From: Caldifarciminota bacterium
Lineage (GTDB): Bacteria > Hydrothermota > Tepidihabitantia > Tepidihabitantales > Tepidihabitantaceae
DNA length: 37,611 nucleotides
Assembly (NCBI GenBank): GCA_026397595.1
Contig: JAPLUO010000223.1
Coordinates: 1 to 37,611, forward strand
Direction: 5' to 3'
Shown here: in pieces, positions 1 through 8,529 of the stretch
Position numbering within the stretch: position 1 is the first letter of the stretch
How the letters are laid out: each line of letters opens with the position of its first letter
Translations under genes and position numbers: made by a program
Notes under the pieces: model-generated
Database searches by the model: none
What the model was told of the DNA's origin: nothing
Seen by the model: only the letters and a program-made list of their open reading frames with translations

Positions 1-248
1 GTTGTGTCCAGTGAACCGGCGACGCCCAGCCAATTGTGGTTCAGGAAGGCCTAACCCGAGTTTCTGGACAAGCTCCACAATAAATGATTTTGGATGCCCG
101 TGCACTTGACACGCCCGGCGCGACATGACCGGATGGTCGAGTTCTTGGCGGGGAACGACGAGGGCGCTGTGCAAGGCGAACGGCCGATGCTCGGTCGGAA
201 CCTGGGCTACGGCCTTGACCACTGAATGGTCCTCAGGTATCATGGCAC

Positions 249-464
249 ATGAGTAGCGTGCCTCGAATGACGAAGGATCAGTTCCGAGAGATGCTCGGGG
301 ACACCATAGAGCAGAAGCTGATTGAGCTGCTTGGCGACCCTGACGACGGACTCGCCATTAGAAGCTCCGTCCGTGCGCGGCTCCTGCGCCAGAAGCGCAG
401 GGTAGCGCGTGGCGAACGGGGCGAACTGCTTGAAGACGTAGCCCGGCGACTTGGCCTCCAGTAG
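249..464 (+). CDS. Small protein, candidate antitoxin of a RelE/ParE-type module
   Basis: 71 aa ORF ending 3 nt before the RelE-like ORF; small, charged, helical-looking; assigned by position. Confidence 0.5.
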   Translation: MSSVPRMTKDQFREMLGDTIEQKLIELLGDPDDGLAIRSSVRARLLRQKRRVARGERGELLEDVARRLGLQ

Positions 465-466
465 CG

Positions 467-733
467 GTGTCGTTGCGCGTTCGCCTTCTGGATGCGGCGG
501 CCCGGGACTTAGCGCGGCTCGACAAGCCTGCAGGGCGACGAGTCGTCGAACGCATCAACTGGCTGGCACTGAACCACGACACAATCCGAATTGAGGCATT
601 GAGCGGCGGCCTGGCCGGATTCTACAAGCTTCGAGTCGGTGACGTTCGGGTTCTCTACGAGATACTCGACGCGGAGCAGACTCTCATCGTCCACGCGATT
701 GGCCACCGTCGCGAGATATACCGGAAACGCTGA
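467..733 (+). CDS. Type II toxin-antitoxin RelE/ParE family toxin
   Basis: 88 aa, GTG start; motifs LARLDKPAGRRVVERINWL, LSGGLAGFYKLRVGDVRVLYEI and HAIGHRREIYRKR typical of RelE/ParE. Confidence 0.82.
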   Translation: MSLRVRLLDAAARDLARLDKPAGRRVVERINWLALNHDTIRIEALSGGLAGFYKLRVGDVRVLYEILDAEQTLIVHAIGHRREIYRKR

Positions 734-814
734 AAGTCTGCGACGGGAAACGGGGCCATAATCTGAACCCTGCCGGGCCGATGCGCGTTCTTTTCTCCTG
801 ACCACAGATAGTCT

Positions 815-1936
815 ATGAAGGCGATGCTGCTCGCGCGCATCGGTCGCCTGCAAGAAGCGCCGCTGGTCCCCTCTAACCTGCCCGACCCGGTCCCGGCCGC
901 GGGCGAACTGCTCCTGAAAGTCTTGGCCTGCGGAGTCTGTCACACCGAGCTTGATGAAATCGAAGGCCGGACTCCGCCGCCGAAACTGCCGGTGATTCCC
1001 GGACACCAGGTTGTCGGAAGGGTCGTGGCGCTTGGCACGACGGACTTGGGACACGATCCGGAATCGCAGAAGGGGGACAGTCCCCGGCGCTCGAAGCGCC
1101 GCAATCCGGTACAGTCCCCACGATTCCGGTCATGTCCCGCGTCCCAGCGATTCCGGGTGGGCGAACGCGTGGGCGTGGCGTGGATTTTCTCCGTCTGCGG
1201 CCGGTGCGAGTACTGCCGCAGCGGACAGGAGAACCTCTGCCCCGAATTCAGAGCCACGGGCCGCGATGCCAATGGCGGCTATGCCGAGTACATGACGGTG
1301 CCTGAAGGCTTCGCATTCTCGATACCGGAAGTGTTCGCTGACGCCGAAGCCGCGCCTTTGCTCTGCGCCGGAGCCGTCGGCTATCGCTCGCTGCGGCTGA
1401 CGGGTATCAAGGACGGTCAGAACCTCGGCCTGACCGGTTTCGGTGCGTCAGGACACTTGGTGTTGAAGATGGTGAGGCGCCAGTATCCGAAGACGCACGT
1501 CTATGTGTTCGCCCGCAGCAAAGAGGAGCAGGCCTTCGCCCGCGAACTCGGCGCGACGTGGGCCGGCGACACGGACGACCAAGCCCCAGAACTGCTCGAT
1601 TCCATCATTGACACGACCCCGGTCTGGAAACCCGTCGTCGCAGCACTCGGGAATCTGAAGCCGGGCGGCAGGCTGGTCATCAACGCGATTCGGAAAGAGG
1701 AAACCGACAAGGCCGCGCTCCTTGGGTTGGACTACGCGAAGCACCTGTGGATGGAGAAGGAAATCAAGAGCGTGGCCAATGTCACGCGCCAGGATGTAGC
1801 CGAGTTCCTCGAACTGGCGGCCCGGATTCCCATCAAGCCCGAGATTCAGGAATACGCGCTCGAAGACGCGAACCAAGCCTTGCTCGAACTCAAAGAGCGC
1901 CGCATCCGCGGCGCCAAAGTCCTACTGATGGCCTAG
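815..1936 (+). CDS. Zinc-dependent alcohol dehydrogenase family protein (with a 33-codon repeat insertion)
   Basis: CGVCHTELDEIEG, PVIPGHQVVGRVVALG, CGRCEYCRSGQENLC, RVGERVGVAW motifs; residues 78-110 are repeat-derived. Confidence 0.92.
   Translation: MKAMLLARIGRLQEAPLVPSNLPDPVPAAGELLLKVLACGVCHTELDEIEGRTPPPKLPVIPGHQVVGRVVALGTTDLGHDPESQKGDSPRRSKRRNPVQSPRFRSCPASQRFRVGERVGVAWIFSVCGRCEYCRSGQENLCPEFRATGRDANGGYAEYMTVPEGFAFSIPEVFADAEAAPLLCAGAVGYRSLRLTGIKDGQNLGLTGFGASGHLVLKMVRRQYPKTHVYVFARSKEEQAFARELGATWAGDTDDQAPELLDSIIDTTPVWKPVVAALGNLKPGGRLVINAIRKEETDKAALLGLDYAKHLWMEKEIKSVANVTRQDVAEFLELAARIPIKPEIQEYALEDANQALLELKERRIRGAKVLLMA
1046..1144. repeat. Dispersed palindromic element, copy A (inside ADH CDS, with a second hairpin repeat nested in its loop)
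   Basis: TTGGGACACGATCCGGAATCG...CGATTCCGGTCATGTCCCGCG; shares termini with copies at 1940 and 10523. Confidence 0.85.
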
Positions 1937-1939
1937 CCC

Positions 1940-1992
1940 GCTTGGGACACGATCCGAAACCGCCGCGCCGGTTTCGGTCATGTCCCGCGCTC
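1940..1992. repeat. Dispersed palindromic element, copy B (intergenic)
   Basis: GCTTGGGACACGATCCGAAACCGCCGCGCCGGTTTCGGTCATGTCCCGCGCTC. Confidence 0.85.
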
Positions 1993-1996
1993 GGAG

Positions 1997-2857
1997 CTAC
2001 TCGCGACGACCGACAAGCCTTCTGAGCCAGGCCATAATGCCATCGGCGAATGGTTCAAAGTACTCCGCGCCGGAGTAACGCTCGGCTGGAGGGAGATGCA
2101 CGCCGGCGGCTGCTGCCGGCGGCTCGACTTCGGGCCGGACGTCGCGAAACAACGACGATATGACATAGCGGTCGTCTGCGGCCGCGTCTCGCAGTATCAG
2201 ACGTAGTCGGTTCAGCGCGGGGTACGTCGCTGTCCAGTTGTGCCATTCCGTTCTGTGCCTTGCCTCGGCCACCGAAGCCGGGACCGGGTCCGGCACAAGC
2301 GAATACCCGCCGGGCACTCGCCGGACAACGCCGGCGGCGTTCCACCGTTCAAGAACGTTGTAGACTCGCTTCTGGTCCACGTACAGCACCCGCGCGATTG
2401 AAGACGAGTTTCCGTCCTTGTTGAACAGCAGGTAGCCGAACACGTCGGCGCGGACATCCATGCCGAAGAGGGCCCGAAGCTGGAGCTGCAACAACACCGG
2501 CTGAGTCACGACCGGCCTCGTGACCTTCGCCCGGCCTCGCGCAGCCGCGACCGGCTCAGGCGCCGCCGCCGTCGAATCCTCGGTGGACGCGAACGCCTGA
2601 CCGATGCGCCTCAGCCGCGGAGTGCTCACCCATTCCCGGTTCAGCACCAGCCACTCTCGGGCCAGTTTCGACAGCCGCACGTCCTCGCGTCCGAGCGCAA
2701 ATGTCGAAGCGACCAGCGCCTCAAGGTCTACTACCCAGCGTCTCTCGGGTTCGACGTGCCCGGCGACGCCCAGCGCGCACCACTGCCGCCAGTGCAACTC
2801 CAGCAGCCCCTCGCGGAGTTCGGCCCTAAACCTCTTCGGCGACATCACTGTGGCCAT
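1997..2857 (-). CDS. Winged-helix-like protein encoded with a nucleotidyltransferase (AbiE-like module partner)
   Basis: 286 aa; region VLLQLQLRALFGMDVRADVFGYLLFNKDGNSSSIARVLYVDQKRVYNVLERWNAAGVVRRVPGGYSLV resembles wHTH; overlaps upstream NTase ORF by 32 bp. Confidence 0.6.
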   Translation of the reverse strand: MATVMSPKRFRAELREGLLELHWRQWCALGVAGHVEPERRWVVDLEALVASTFALGREDVRLSKLAREWLVLNREWVSTPRLRRIGQAFASTEDSTAAAPEPVAAARGRAKVTRPVVTQPVLLQLQLRALFGMDVRADVFGYLLFNKDGNSSSIARVLYVDQKRVYNVLERWNAAGVVRRVPGGYSLVPDPVPASVAEARHRTEWHNWTATYPALNRLRLILRDAAADDRYVISSLFRDVRPEVEPPAAAAGVHLPPAERYSGAEYFEPFADGIMAWLRRLVGRRE

Positions 2858-3419
2858 GGGTGCGCAGGAAATCCTTCAGGCTGTCCCGAAAAGCACCGGA
2901 CACATCCTGCGTGAGTGTCCAGCGTGCGGCCGCAAGTACTTCGGCTCCTGTCGGCTTCAGCAGTGCAAGGTCTTGGACGTGGTAGCTGTCTTGGTCAACC
3001 GCCGCGTACAGCTTCAGGTGAATCTGGTCGTACCGGCTCGCGTAGTACACTGTAAGGCGGTTGCCGTATTCCTTCCCCTGGAGGCGACCACCGAACCCCT
3101 CCGGCAGACCCATGCCGACCTGCGGAGCGGGCCCCAGGTTCAGCCAGTCTGCGGGCAGGCCGAAGTCGCGCGCGACCTTCAGCGCAGCCGAGGCCAGCGG
3201 TTCGGGCAGTTGTTCGAGCCGCTCGACAACGATACCGCCGGCCGTGGCTCGGGCCAGCCCGAGTACGTCCACGTCGCGCGTGGTCCTGTGCACCAGACCT
3301 AGCGCTGCCAAGGCTGAGCCGCCGCAGACGACGAGACCGACCTTGCTGCCGCCACCGAGGGCAATCTGGCGGTCAAGCGCAGATAGCAGTTCATCAAGGC
3401 GCGTCGAGTCGAACTTCAT
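2826..3419 (-). CDS. Nucleotidyltransferase-fold protein (AbiEii/DUF6036-like)
   Basis: VVCGGSALAALGLVHRTTRDVDVLGLA: GGSAL...R.T.DVDVL signature of nucleotidyltransferase toxins. Confidence 0.68.
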   Translation of the reverse strand: MKFDSTRLDELLSALDRQIALGGGSKVGLVVCGGSALAALGLVHRTTRDVDVLGLARATAGGIVVERLEQLPEPLASAALKVARDFGLPADWLNLGPAPQVGMGLPEGFGGRLQGKEYGNRLTVYYASRYDQIHLKLYAAVDQDSYHVQDLALLKPTGAEVLAAARWTLTQDVSGAFRDSLKDFLRTHGHSDVAEEV

Positions 3420-3420
3420 G

Positions 3421-3446
3421 CTAGTAGTTTAACAACTAACTACTAG
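3421..3446. promoter_or_regulatory. Perfect 9-bp inverted repeat, candidate operator
   Basis: CTAGTAGTT-taacaact-AACTACTAG directly abutting the NTase start codon. Confidence 0.5.
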
Positions 3447-3457
3447 CCTGTAAAGGA

Positions 3458-3526
3458 CTAACTTAGCTTGGTGGCTTCGCCTTCGGCCGGCGCGCGCTCG
3501 AACTGGCTGATGATCGGCAAGGAGCG
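3458..3526 (-). pseudogene. C-terminal remnant of a paralogue of the 3991-4542 membrane protein
   Basis: Reads *RSLPIISQFERAPAEGEATKLS*; matches AKPVISQFEK of the neighbour, with near-identical DNA CTCGAACTGGCTGATGA[T/C]CGG. Confidence 0.4.
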
Positions 3527-3606
3527 CTAACGGTACAGCGGCGCGAAGGGGCTGCTGGACGCCATGATGTCGTCGTGGAGCCGGACAATGCGGGCAGGCC
3601 AACCCG

Positions 3607-3981
3607 CTACCGGTTCGTCAGTTCCCGCCACGCTGCGTCGAACCGCTCAATGACTTCTTTCTGCGCCAGCGACCCGGGCGCGGTCAGGTTGTCGGCGACA
3701 CCGGCCATGAATTCGCCTGTCGCGCGCTCGTAGAACCGCAGCAGTTCGTGGCTCTTCGTGGTCGCCCCGGTGCGAATCGCAATGTCACCGCGCATCTCTG
3801 CGGTCACGCTGACGCCGGCTTCGGTCAGGCGTAGAACTTCATGGTGGTAAGGAACCCAGATCTCGTGACTACGCCTCCTGTACCAGTCTTCAATCGCTTT
3901 CAGGCCGTCGAGACCGGCGACCTCTACCTCAAGCTGGCGGGCGTATTGCTCCATCTCCGCACCGCGGACTGTCGTTGCCAT
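3607..3981 (-). CDS. Hypothetical protein
   Basis: 124 aa ORF, collinear with neighbours. Confidence 0.55.
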   Translation of the reverse strand: MATTVRGAEMEQYARQLEVEVAGLDGLKAIEDWYRRRSHEIWVPYHHEVLRLTEAGVSVTAEMRGDIAIRTGATTKSHELLRFYERATGEFMAGVADNLTAPGSLAQKEVIERFDAAWRELTNR

Positions 3982-3990
3982 AGACCAATC

Positions 3991-4542
3991 CTAATGCTGG
4001 TTCACGGCCGTGTCAATAGTCCGTTTCTCGAACTGGCTGATGACCGGTTTGGCCACCAGGAAGATGACTATCGAAATGGGAATCAGCGCAATCAGGACGG
4101 CCATGACATAACTGAAGCTCTCGGCCTGCGTCGGGTCGAACACAGTCAGCACCTTCCGGAGCAGCGGCTGGCCCAGCAGAACTGACGCGCCTGCCTGAAC
4201 GAGGTTGAGCGCAACGGTCAAATACCAGCCCCACTTCCTGCGCAGGAGCAGTCCGATTGCCCCGGCGCAAATAACGCAGTTGGCCACGACCTGGACAAAG
4301 TTGAACAGTCGGAGCTGGCCAAACAGGGAGTCAATCGCGGAGAAATCCGTGCCGCCAAGCATCGGCCCGAGTTGCGGGGCAAGGCTTTCCGGCCGGAACG
4401 TGGCCGCGAGCGGTATCGCGAGCAGGCCGCCGACGAACCCGAGTCCCGCCTGGACGATAGTGAGCCACGCGAACACCGTCACGGCGATACGCCAGTAGCG
4501 GCTGGCGCCGGCAGTGGTATGACCGCCGGCGCCCGTAGTCAT
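3991..4542 (-). CDS. Hypothetical multi-pass membrane protein
   Basis: Several hydrophobic segments; start at MTTGAGG preceded by GAGGGAG Shine-Dalgarno; the longer ORF start lies in a hairpin loop. Confidence 0.65.
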   Translation of the reverse strand: MTTGAGGHTTAGASRYWRIAVTVFAWLTIVQAGLGFVGGLLAIPLAATFRPESLAPQLGPMLGGTDFSAIDSLFGQLRLFNFVQVVANCVICAGAIGLLLRRKWGWYLTVALNLVQAGASVLLGQPLLRKVLTVFDPTQAESFSYVMAVLIALIPISIVIFLVAKPVISQFEKRTIDTAVNQH

Positions 4543-4561
4543 CGAAACTCCCTCACCCCTG

Positions 4562-4584
4562 CCCTCTCCCATCAAGGGAGAGGG
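4562..4584. repeat. Hairpin repeat CCCTCTCCC-atcaa-GGGAGAGGG (REP-like)
   Basis: Perfect 9-bp stem, 5-nt loop, intergenic. Confidence 0.7.
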
Positions 4585-4590
4585 AGCAAG

Positions 4591-5940
4591 CTACTTCAAG
4601 ACCCCTTCGCGTCTCAGCATGTCGGTCAGGACGGCCTCAAGGTCAGGCTTGGACTTCTCTCTCAGCCGGTAGTTCACGCGCACGATTGGCTTGTTCGCCT
4701 TGATGATGCGCGTCAGGTCAATCGGCGTGCCCGACAGCACGATGTCGCAGTCGGCCTTGTTGATTGCGTCCTCGAGTTCCTTGAGCTGCTCGGCCGAGTA
4801 GCCCATCGCCGGCAGCACCTTCTGCAGGTGCTTGAACTCTTCCATGGTCTTCGCCAGCGAGCCGGACACGAATGGCCGCGGGTCCACGATTTCCTTTGCC
4901 CCGAACTGCTGCGCGGCAATCTTGCCCGCGCCGTAGCCCATGCCGCCGTGCGTCACGGTCGGGCCGTCCTCGACCACGAGCACACGCTTGCCCTTGATTG
5001 CCGCCGGGTCGGCCACGTCGCATGGCGAGTCCGCATCGATGATGACCGCAGTCGGGTTCGCCAGCTTGACGTTCGCGCGCACCTTCTCGATGTCCGTCGC
5101 CTTGGCCGTGTCCTCTTTGTTGATGACCACGACGTCGGCTGAGCGCAGGTTCACCTCGCCGGGGTGATAGCGCAGCTCGTGTCCGGGCCGTAGAGGGTCA
5201 ACCAGGACAATCAGGCAGTCCGGTTTGTAGAAAGATATCTCGTTGTTGCCGCCGTCCCAGACGATGACGTCGGCCTCGGTCTCGGCGTGCTTGAGGATTT
5301 CCGCGTAGTCGCACCCGGCGTAAATGACCATGCCGTTGTCGATGTACGGCTCGTACTCCTCACGCTCCTCAATCGTCGCCTTCTGGTCGTCGAGGTCTTT
5401 GTAGGTCGCGAACCGCTGCCAGACCTGCTTCTCAAGGTCGCCATACGGCATCGGCTCGCGTATCGCCACGACCTTCAGGCCATGGTTCTTGATGACCTCG
5501 TACACGCGGCGCGAGGTCTGGGACTTGCCGCACCCGGTCCTGACCGCGCAGACCGCGGCAATCGGCTTGTTCGCCTGGATTTGCAGGAACCGGGGCGCGA
5601 TGAGTCGCCAGTTTGCCCCAGCCGCGAGCACCCGGGACGCGAGGTTCATCAGGTAGACGTGTGACACGTCCGAATAGGCGAAGACCACTTCCTCGACGTC
5701 GAGCTTCTTAATCAGCTCGGGCAGTTCTTTCTCAACGAATGTCGGGATTCCTTTGGGGTAGAGTTTCCCGGCAAGGCTCGGCGGATAGGTTCTCAGGCCC
5801 CCGGTCGTGCCGAGGTTCTGTTCAGCGGCCGCGGTGAACCCCACGACTTCGTACTCCGCGTTGTCGCGGAAGTACGTGTTGAATACGTGGTAGTCCATCC
5901 CGGCCGCACCGACGATAATGACGCGCTTTTTGTTAGGCAT
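4591..5940 (-). CDS. Cyclic 2,3-diphosphoglycerate synthetase-like GTPase family protein
   Basis: MPNKKRVIIVGAAGMDYHVFNTYFRDN, AVRTGCGKSQTSRRV P-loop, VEDGPTVTHGGMGYGAG; start at MPNKKR has GGAG Shine-Dalgarno. Confidence 0.85.
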   Translation of the reverse strand: MPNKKRVIIVGAAGMDYHVFNTYFRDNAEYEVVGFTAAAEQNLGTTGGLRTYPPSLAGKLYPKGIPTFVEKELPELIKKLDVEEVVFAYSDVSHVYLMNLASRVLAAGANWRLIAPRFLQIQANKPIAAVCAVRTGCGKSQTSRRVYEVIKNHGLKVVAIREPMPYGDLEKQVWQRFATYKDLDDQKATIEEREEYEPYIDNGMVIYAGCDYAEILKHAETEADVIVWDGGNNEISFYKPDCLIVLVDPLRPGHELRYHPGEVNLRSADVVVINKEDTAKATDIEKVRANVKLANPTAVIIDADSPCDVADPAAIKGKRVLVVEDGPTVTHGGMGYGAGKIAAQQFGAKEIVDPRPFVSGSLAKTMEEFKHLQKVLPAMGYSAEQLKELEDAINKADCDIVLSGTPIDLTRIIKANKPIVRVNYRLREKSKPDLEAVLTDMLRREGVLK

Positions 5941-5949
5941 TGTGTTCTC

Positions 5950-5980
5950 CATAGGTCCTATAGGTCCAATAGGCCCTATC
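5950..5980. repeat. 9-bp word array (ATAGGTCCT)n
   Basis: ATAGGTCCT ATAGGTCCA ATAGGCCCT AT between pruA and the cDPGS-like gene. Confidence 0.75.
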
Positions 5981-7523
5981 AGAACCGCTCGGTCATTGAC
6001 TTCGCCTGCAGGAACAGCAGCAGGTAGTCGCGGCCACCTGCCTTGGAGTCGGTGCCGGACAGGTTGAACCCGCCGAACGGCTGCACGTCAACCAGGGCGC
6101 CGGTGCACTTCCGATTGATGTACATGTTCCCGCACATGAACTCCTGCTTGGCCCGGTAGATTTTCTCACGGTTGCTTGTGAAGACGGCGCCGGTCAGGCC
6201 GTACTCGGTTCCGTTGGCGATGTCGAGCGCGTCCGAAAAGTTCCGCGCCTTGACGACCGCGAGCACCGGCCCGAAAATCTCCTCTTGGGCAATTCGCGCG
6301 TTCCGCTTCACGTCGGCGAACACCGTCGGTTGGATGAAGTATCCGTCGCCGGCCGCCTTCTTCCCGCCGCACACCAACCGGCCCTCGACCTTGCCGACCT
6401 CGATGTATGCAAGATGGGACTCGAACGCCCGCTGGTTGATGACCGGGCCCATCCAGTTCTCGCGCTTCTCGGTTGGGCCGACCATTATCTTCTTCACCCG
6501 CGCCGCAAGCTTCTCCAGGAATTCGTCGTACACCTTCGCATCAACAATCGCACGCGAGCAGTCCGAGCACTTCTGACCCTGGAACCCGAACGCGGCAATC
6601 GCCGTGCCCTCGACCGCTTCGTCAACATTAGCCTCCGAGTCAACGATAATGCAGTCCTTGCCGCCCATCTCGGCCACCACCCGCTTTATCCAAGTCTGGC
6701 CCTTCTGGGTCTTCGCCGCCTTCTCAACAATACCGAGGCCCACGGCCTTGGAACCGGTGAACGAGATGAACCGCGTCTTCGGATGCTCGACCAGATAGTC
6801 GCCGACCGCACTGCCCGGCCCGGTCAGCAGGTTCACAACCCCGGCCGGCATCCCGGCCTGCTCCAGCACGTCCATGAACAGTGCCGCGAGCAACGGCGCG
6901 TCCGACGAGGGCTTGAGCACAACCGTGTTGCCGGTAACCGCGGCCGCGGTCGTCATCCCGGCCATGATTGCGCACGGGAAGTTCCACGGCGGAATCACCA
7001 CGCCGACCCCAAGCGGAATGTACCGCACCTCCTGGCTCTCGCCCGGATACGGCGTTACGCCGCACGGCTGGTCATAGCGGATTGCCTCACGGGCGTAGAA
7101 CTCGAGGAAGTCCACCGCCTCGGCAAAATCGGCGTCGGCCTCCAGCCAGTTCTTTCCCTCTTCCAGAATCATCGGCGCGTCGAACTCAAACCGCCGCTGC
7201 TTCATCATCCGCGACGCGCGCAGGATGATGGACGCCCGCTCGATTGCCGGCATGAACCGCCACGTCTTGAACGCGGCAACGGCGGCCCGCATCGCCTTCT
7301 CGGCTTCCTTCACGGTCGCCTTCTGGAAAGTGCCGACCGCTGACTTGTCGGCCGGGTTGTATGAAACGAACTGCTCGCGCGCCTTTGAGTGCTTGCCGCC
7401 GATGACAAGGTCCCAGACCTTGCCCGACTGCGCCTTCAGGTCGGCAAGCGCCCGCTCCATCGGCTGCTGGTTTTCAGGCTTGGAGAAATCCAGATACGGC
7501 TCATTGCTGAACTTCGGTAGCAT
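5979..7523 (-). CDS. pruA: L-glutamate gamma-semialdehyde dehydrogenase (1-pyrroline-5-carboxylate dehydrogenase)
   Basis: 514 aa; VVIPPWNFPCAIMAGMTTAAAVTGNTVVLKPSSDAP, FQGQKCSDCSRAIV, FGGFNLSGTDSKAGGRDYL. Confidence 0.94.
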   Translation of the reverse strand: MLPKFSNEPYLDFSKPENQQPMERALADLKAQSGKVWDLVIGGKHSKAREQFVSYNPADKSAVGTFQKATVKEAEKAMRAAVAAFKTWRFMPAIERASIILRASRMMKQRRFEFDAPMILEEGKNWLEADADFAEAVDFLEFYAREAIRYDQPCGVTPYPGESQEVRYIPLGVGVVIPPWNFPCAIMAGMTTAAAVTGNTVVLKPSSDAPLLAALFMDVLEQAGMPAGVVNLLTGPGSAVGDYLVEHPKTRFISFTGSKAVGLGIVEKAAKTQKGQTWIKRVVAEMGGKDCIIVDSEANVDEAVEGTAIAAFGFQGQKCSDCSRAIVDAKVYDEFLEKLAARVKKIMVGPTEKRENWMGPVINQRAFESHLAYIEVGKVEGRLVCGGKKAAGDGYFIQPTVFADVKRNARIAQEEIFGPVLAVVKARNFSDALDIANGTEYGLTGAVFTSNREKIYRAKQEFMCGNMYINRKCTGALVDVQPFGGFNLSGTDSKAGGRDYLLLFLQAKSMTERF

Positions 7524-7919
7524 GATGCCTCCTGCAATAAGTACTTGTACGAACTCACCTTATCGCAACGGCTATTATTGATTCCGGGCTGCTGCATCGC
7601 AGCACGCGCGGCCGCGGACCAGAGCGACCGCCGTTGCCGGGTACACTACTCTGAAATACCGGTCTGAAGAGCAAGATCGCCCCGCAAACCACTCCAAGGA
7701 TAGCCACCAAGGCATCGCAAGTCAAATCAGGCCCGGCCGTCGGTGCCTGACGCGCGACCAGCGCCCGGTCGCCCGTCACGGGACTCGGGACCGCAGCGCC
7801 ACGCCGTCCCTCCCTTCGTTTCCATTTGCCTGTCTCTAATCCGACTGCTTTGTCCTTGCGCCCATCGAGGGTGCGAGCGCGTAGGATTTGGAGTTTCGGA
7901 TTTCCGGACCCGGCCGGCG

Positions 7920-8168
7920 TTAGCGGCCCGGCACGGTCTGGCCCGGCAGCGAGTCCGGGTGCGTGGCCCGTTGCCAGAGTTGCCCGAACTGTTCCTTGTG
8001 GATGAAGATGTAGAAGACAATCGCGCCAGCGATTGCCAAGGCGAGGACGAACAACAGGCACGACCCGAAGGCATTGGGCTTCCGGTACGGCGCATTGATT
8101 CGCTCAAACTCCAGTACCTTGCGCGCACGCTGTATGTCACGCTTCGGGATTTGCGGCTCGCGGGCCAT
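7920..8168 (-). CDS. Small single-TM hypothetical protein
   Basis: 82 aa with one TM segment (SCLLFVLALAIAGAIVFYIFI). Confidence 0.55.
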   Translation of the reverse strand: MAREPQIPKRDIQRARKVLEFERINAPYRKPNAFGSCLLFVLALAIAGAIVFYIFIHKEQFGQLWQRATHPDSLPGQTVPGR

Positions 8169-8529
8169 GGCTCAGCTACCTGCCAGTCGTGGGTTTCCAC
8201 GATACGACCAGAGTACATCAACGCCGGACCCGGTTTCGATGAGACCGGCTGGCTGATAGTCGTCCGGCTCGACGACGAGCGTAGCCACGTACGCGCTCTT
8301 CTGCCATGATGAGCGCATCAGCCGGACCGCGCCCATCGGCGCCACCTCCAGCGCGAGGGCGAGAAACAACGGACGGGCGTCCGGCACGGCTTGATTGTCA
8401 CTACATCCGCCCCGTTTGTCAAGAACCGACCGCGAGCCCGCCCCGGCGTCGGCGCGAACCTCGGTAAGCTGACGTCTGCCTCTGAAAGTTGCACCGTTTG
8501 GTCTCGGCCTGTAGAATACACGTCCTGCC

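Noticed and set aside
1-248. Partial gene at the left window edge
   Set aside because: Short frames only; no recognisable motif.
509-1054. 181-aa minus-strand ORF opposite the toxin and ADH genes
   Set aside because: Antisense to two well-supported genes; composition typical of GC-rich shadow ORFs.
4372-5142. 256-aa plus-strand ORF opposite the cDPGS-like gene
   Set aside because: Shadow ORF; low-complexity His/Arg-rich, no motif; the minus-strand gene is clear.
6285-7343. 352-aa plus-strand ORF opposite pruA
   Set aside because: Shadow ORF of pruA in GC-rich sequence.
7555-8061. 168-aa minus-strand ORF downstream of pruA
   Set aside because: Contains word-array DNA (about 7888-7910) and no recognisable domain; probably intergenic.
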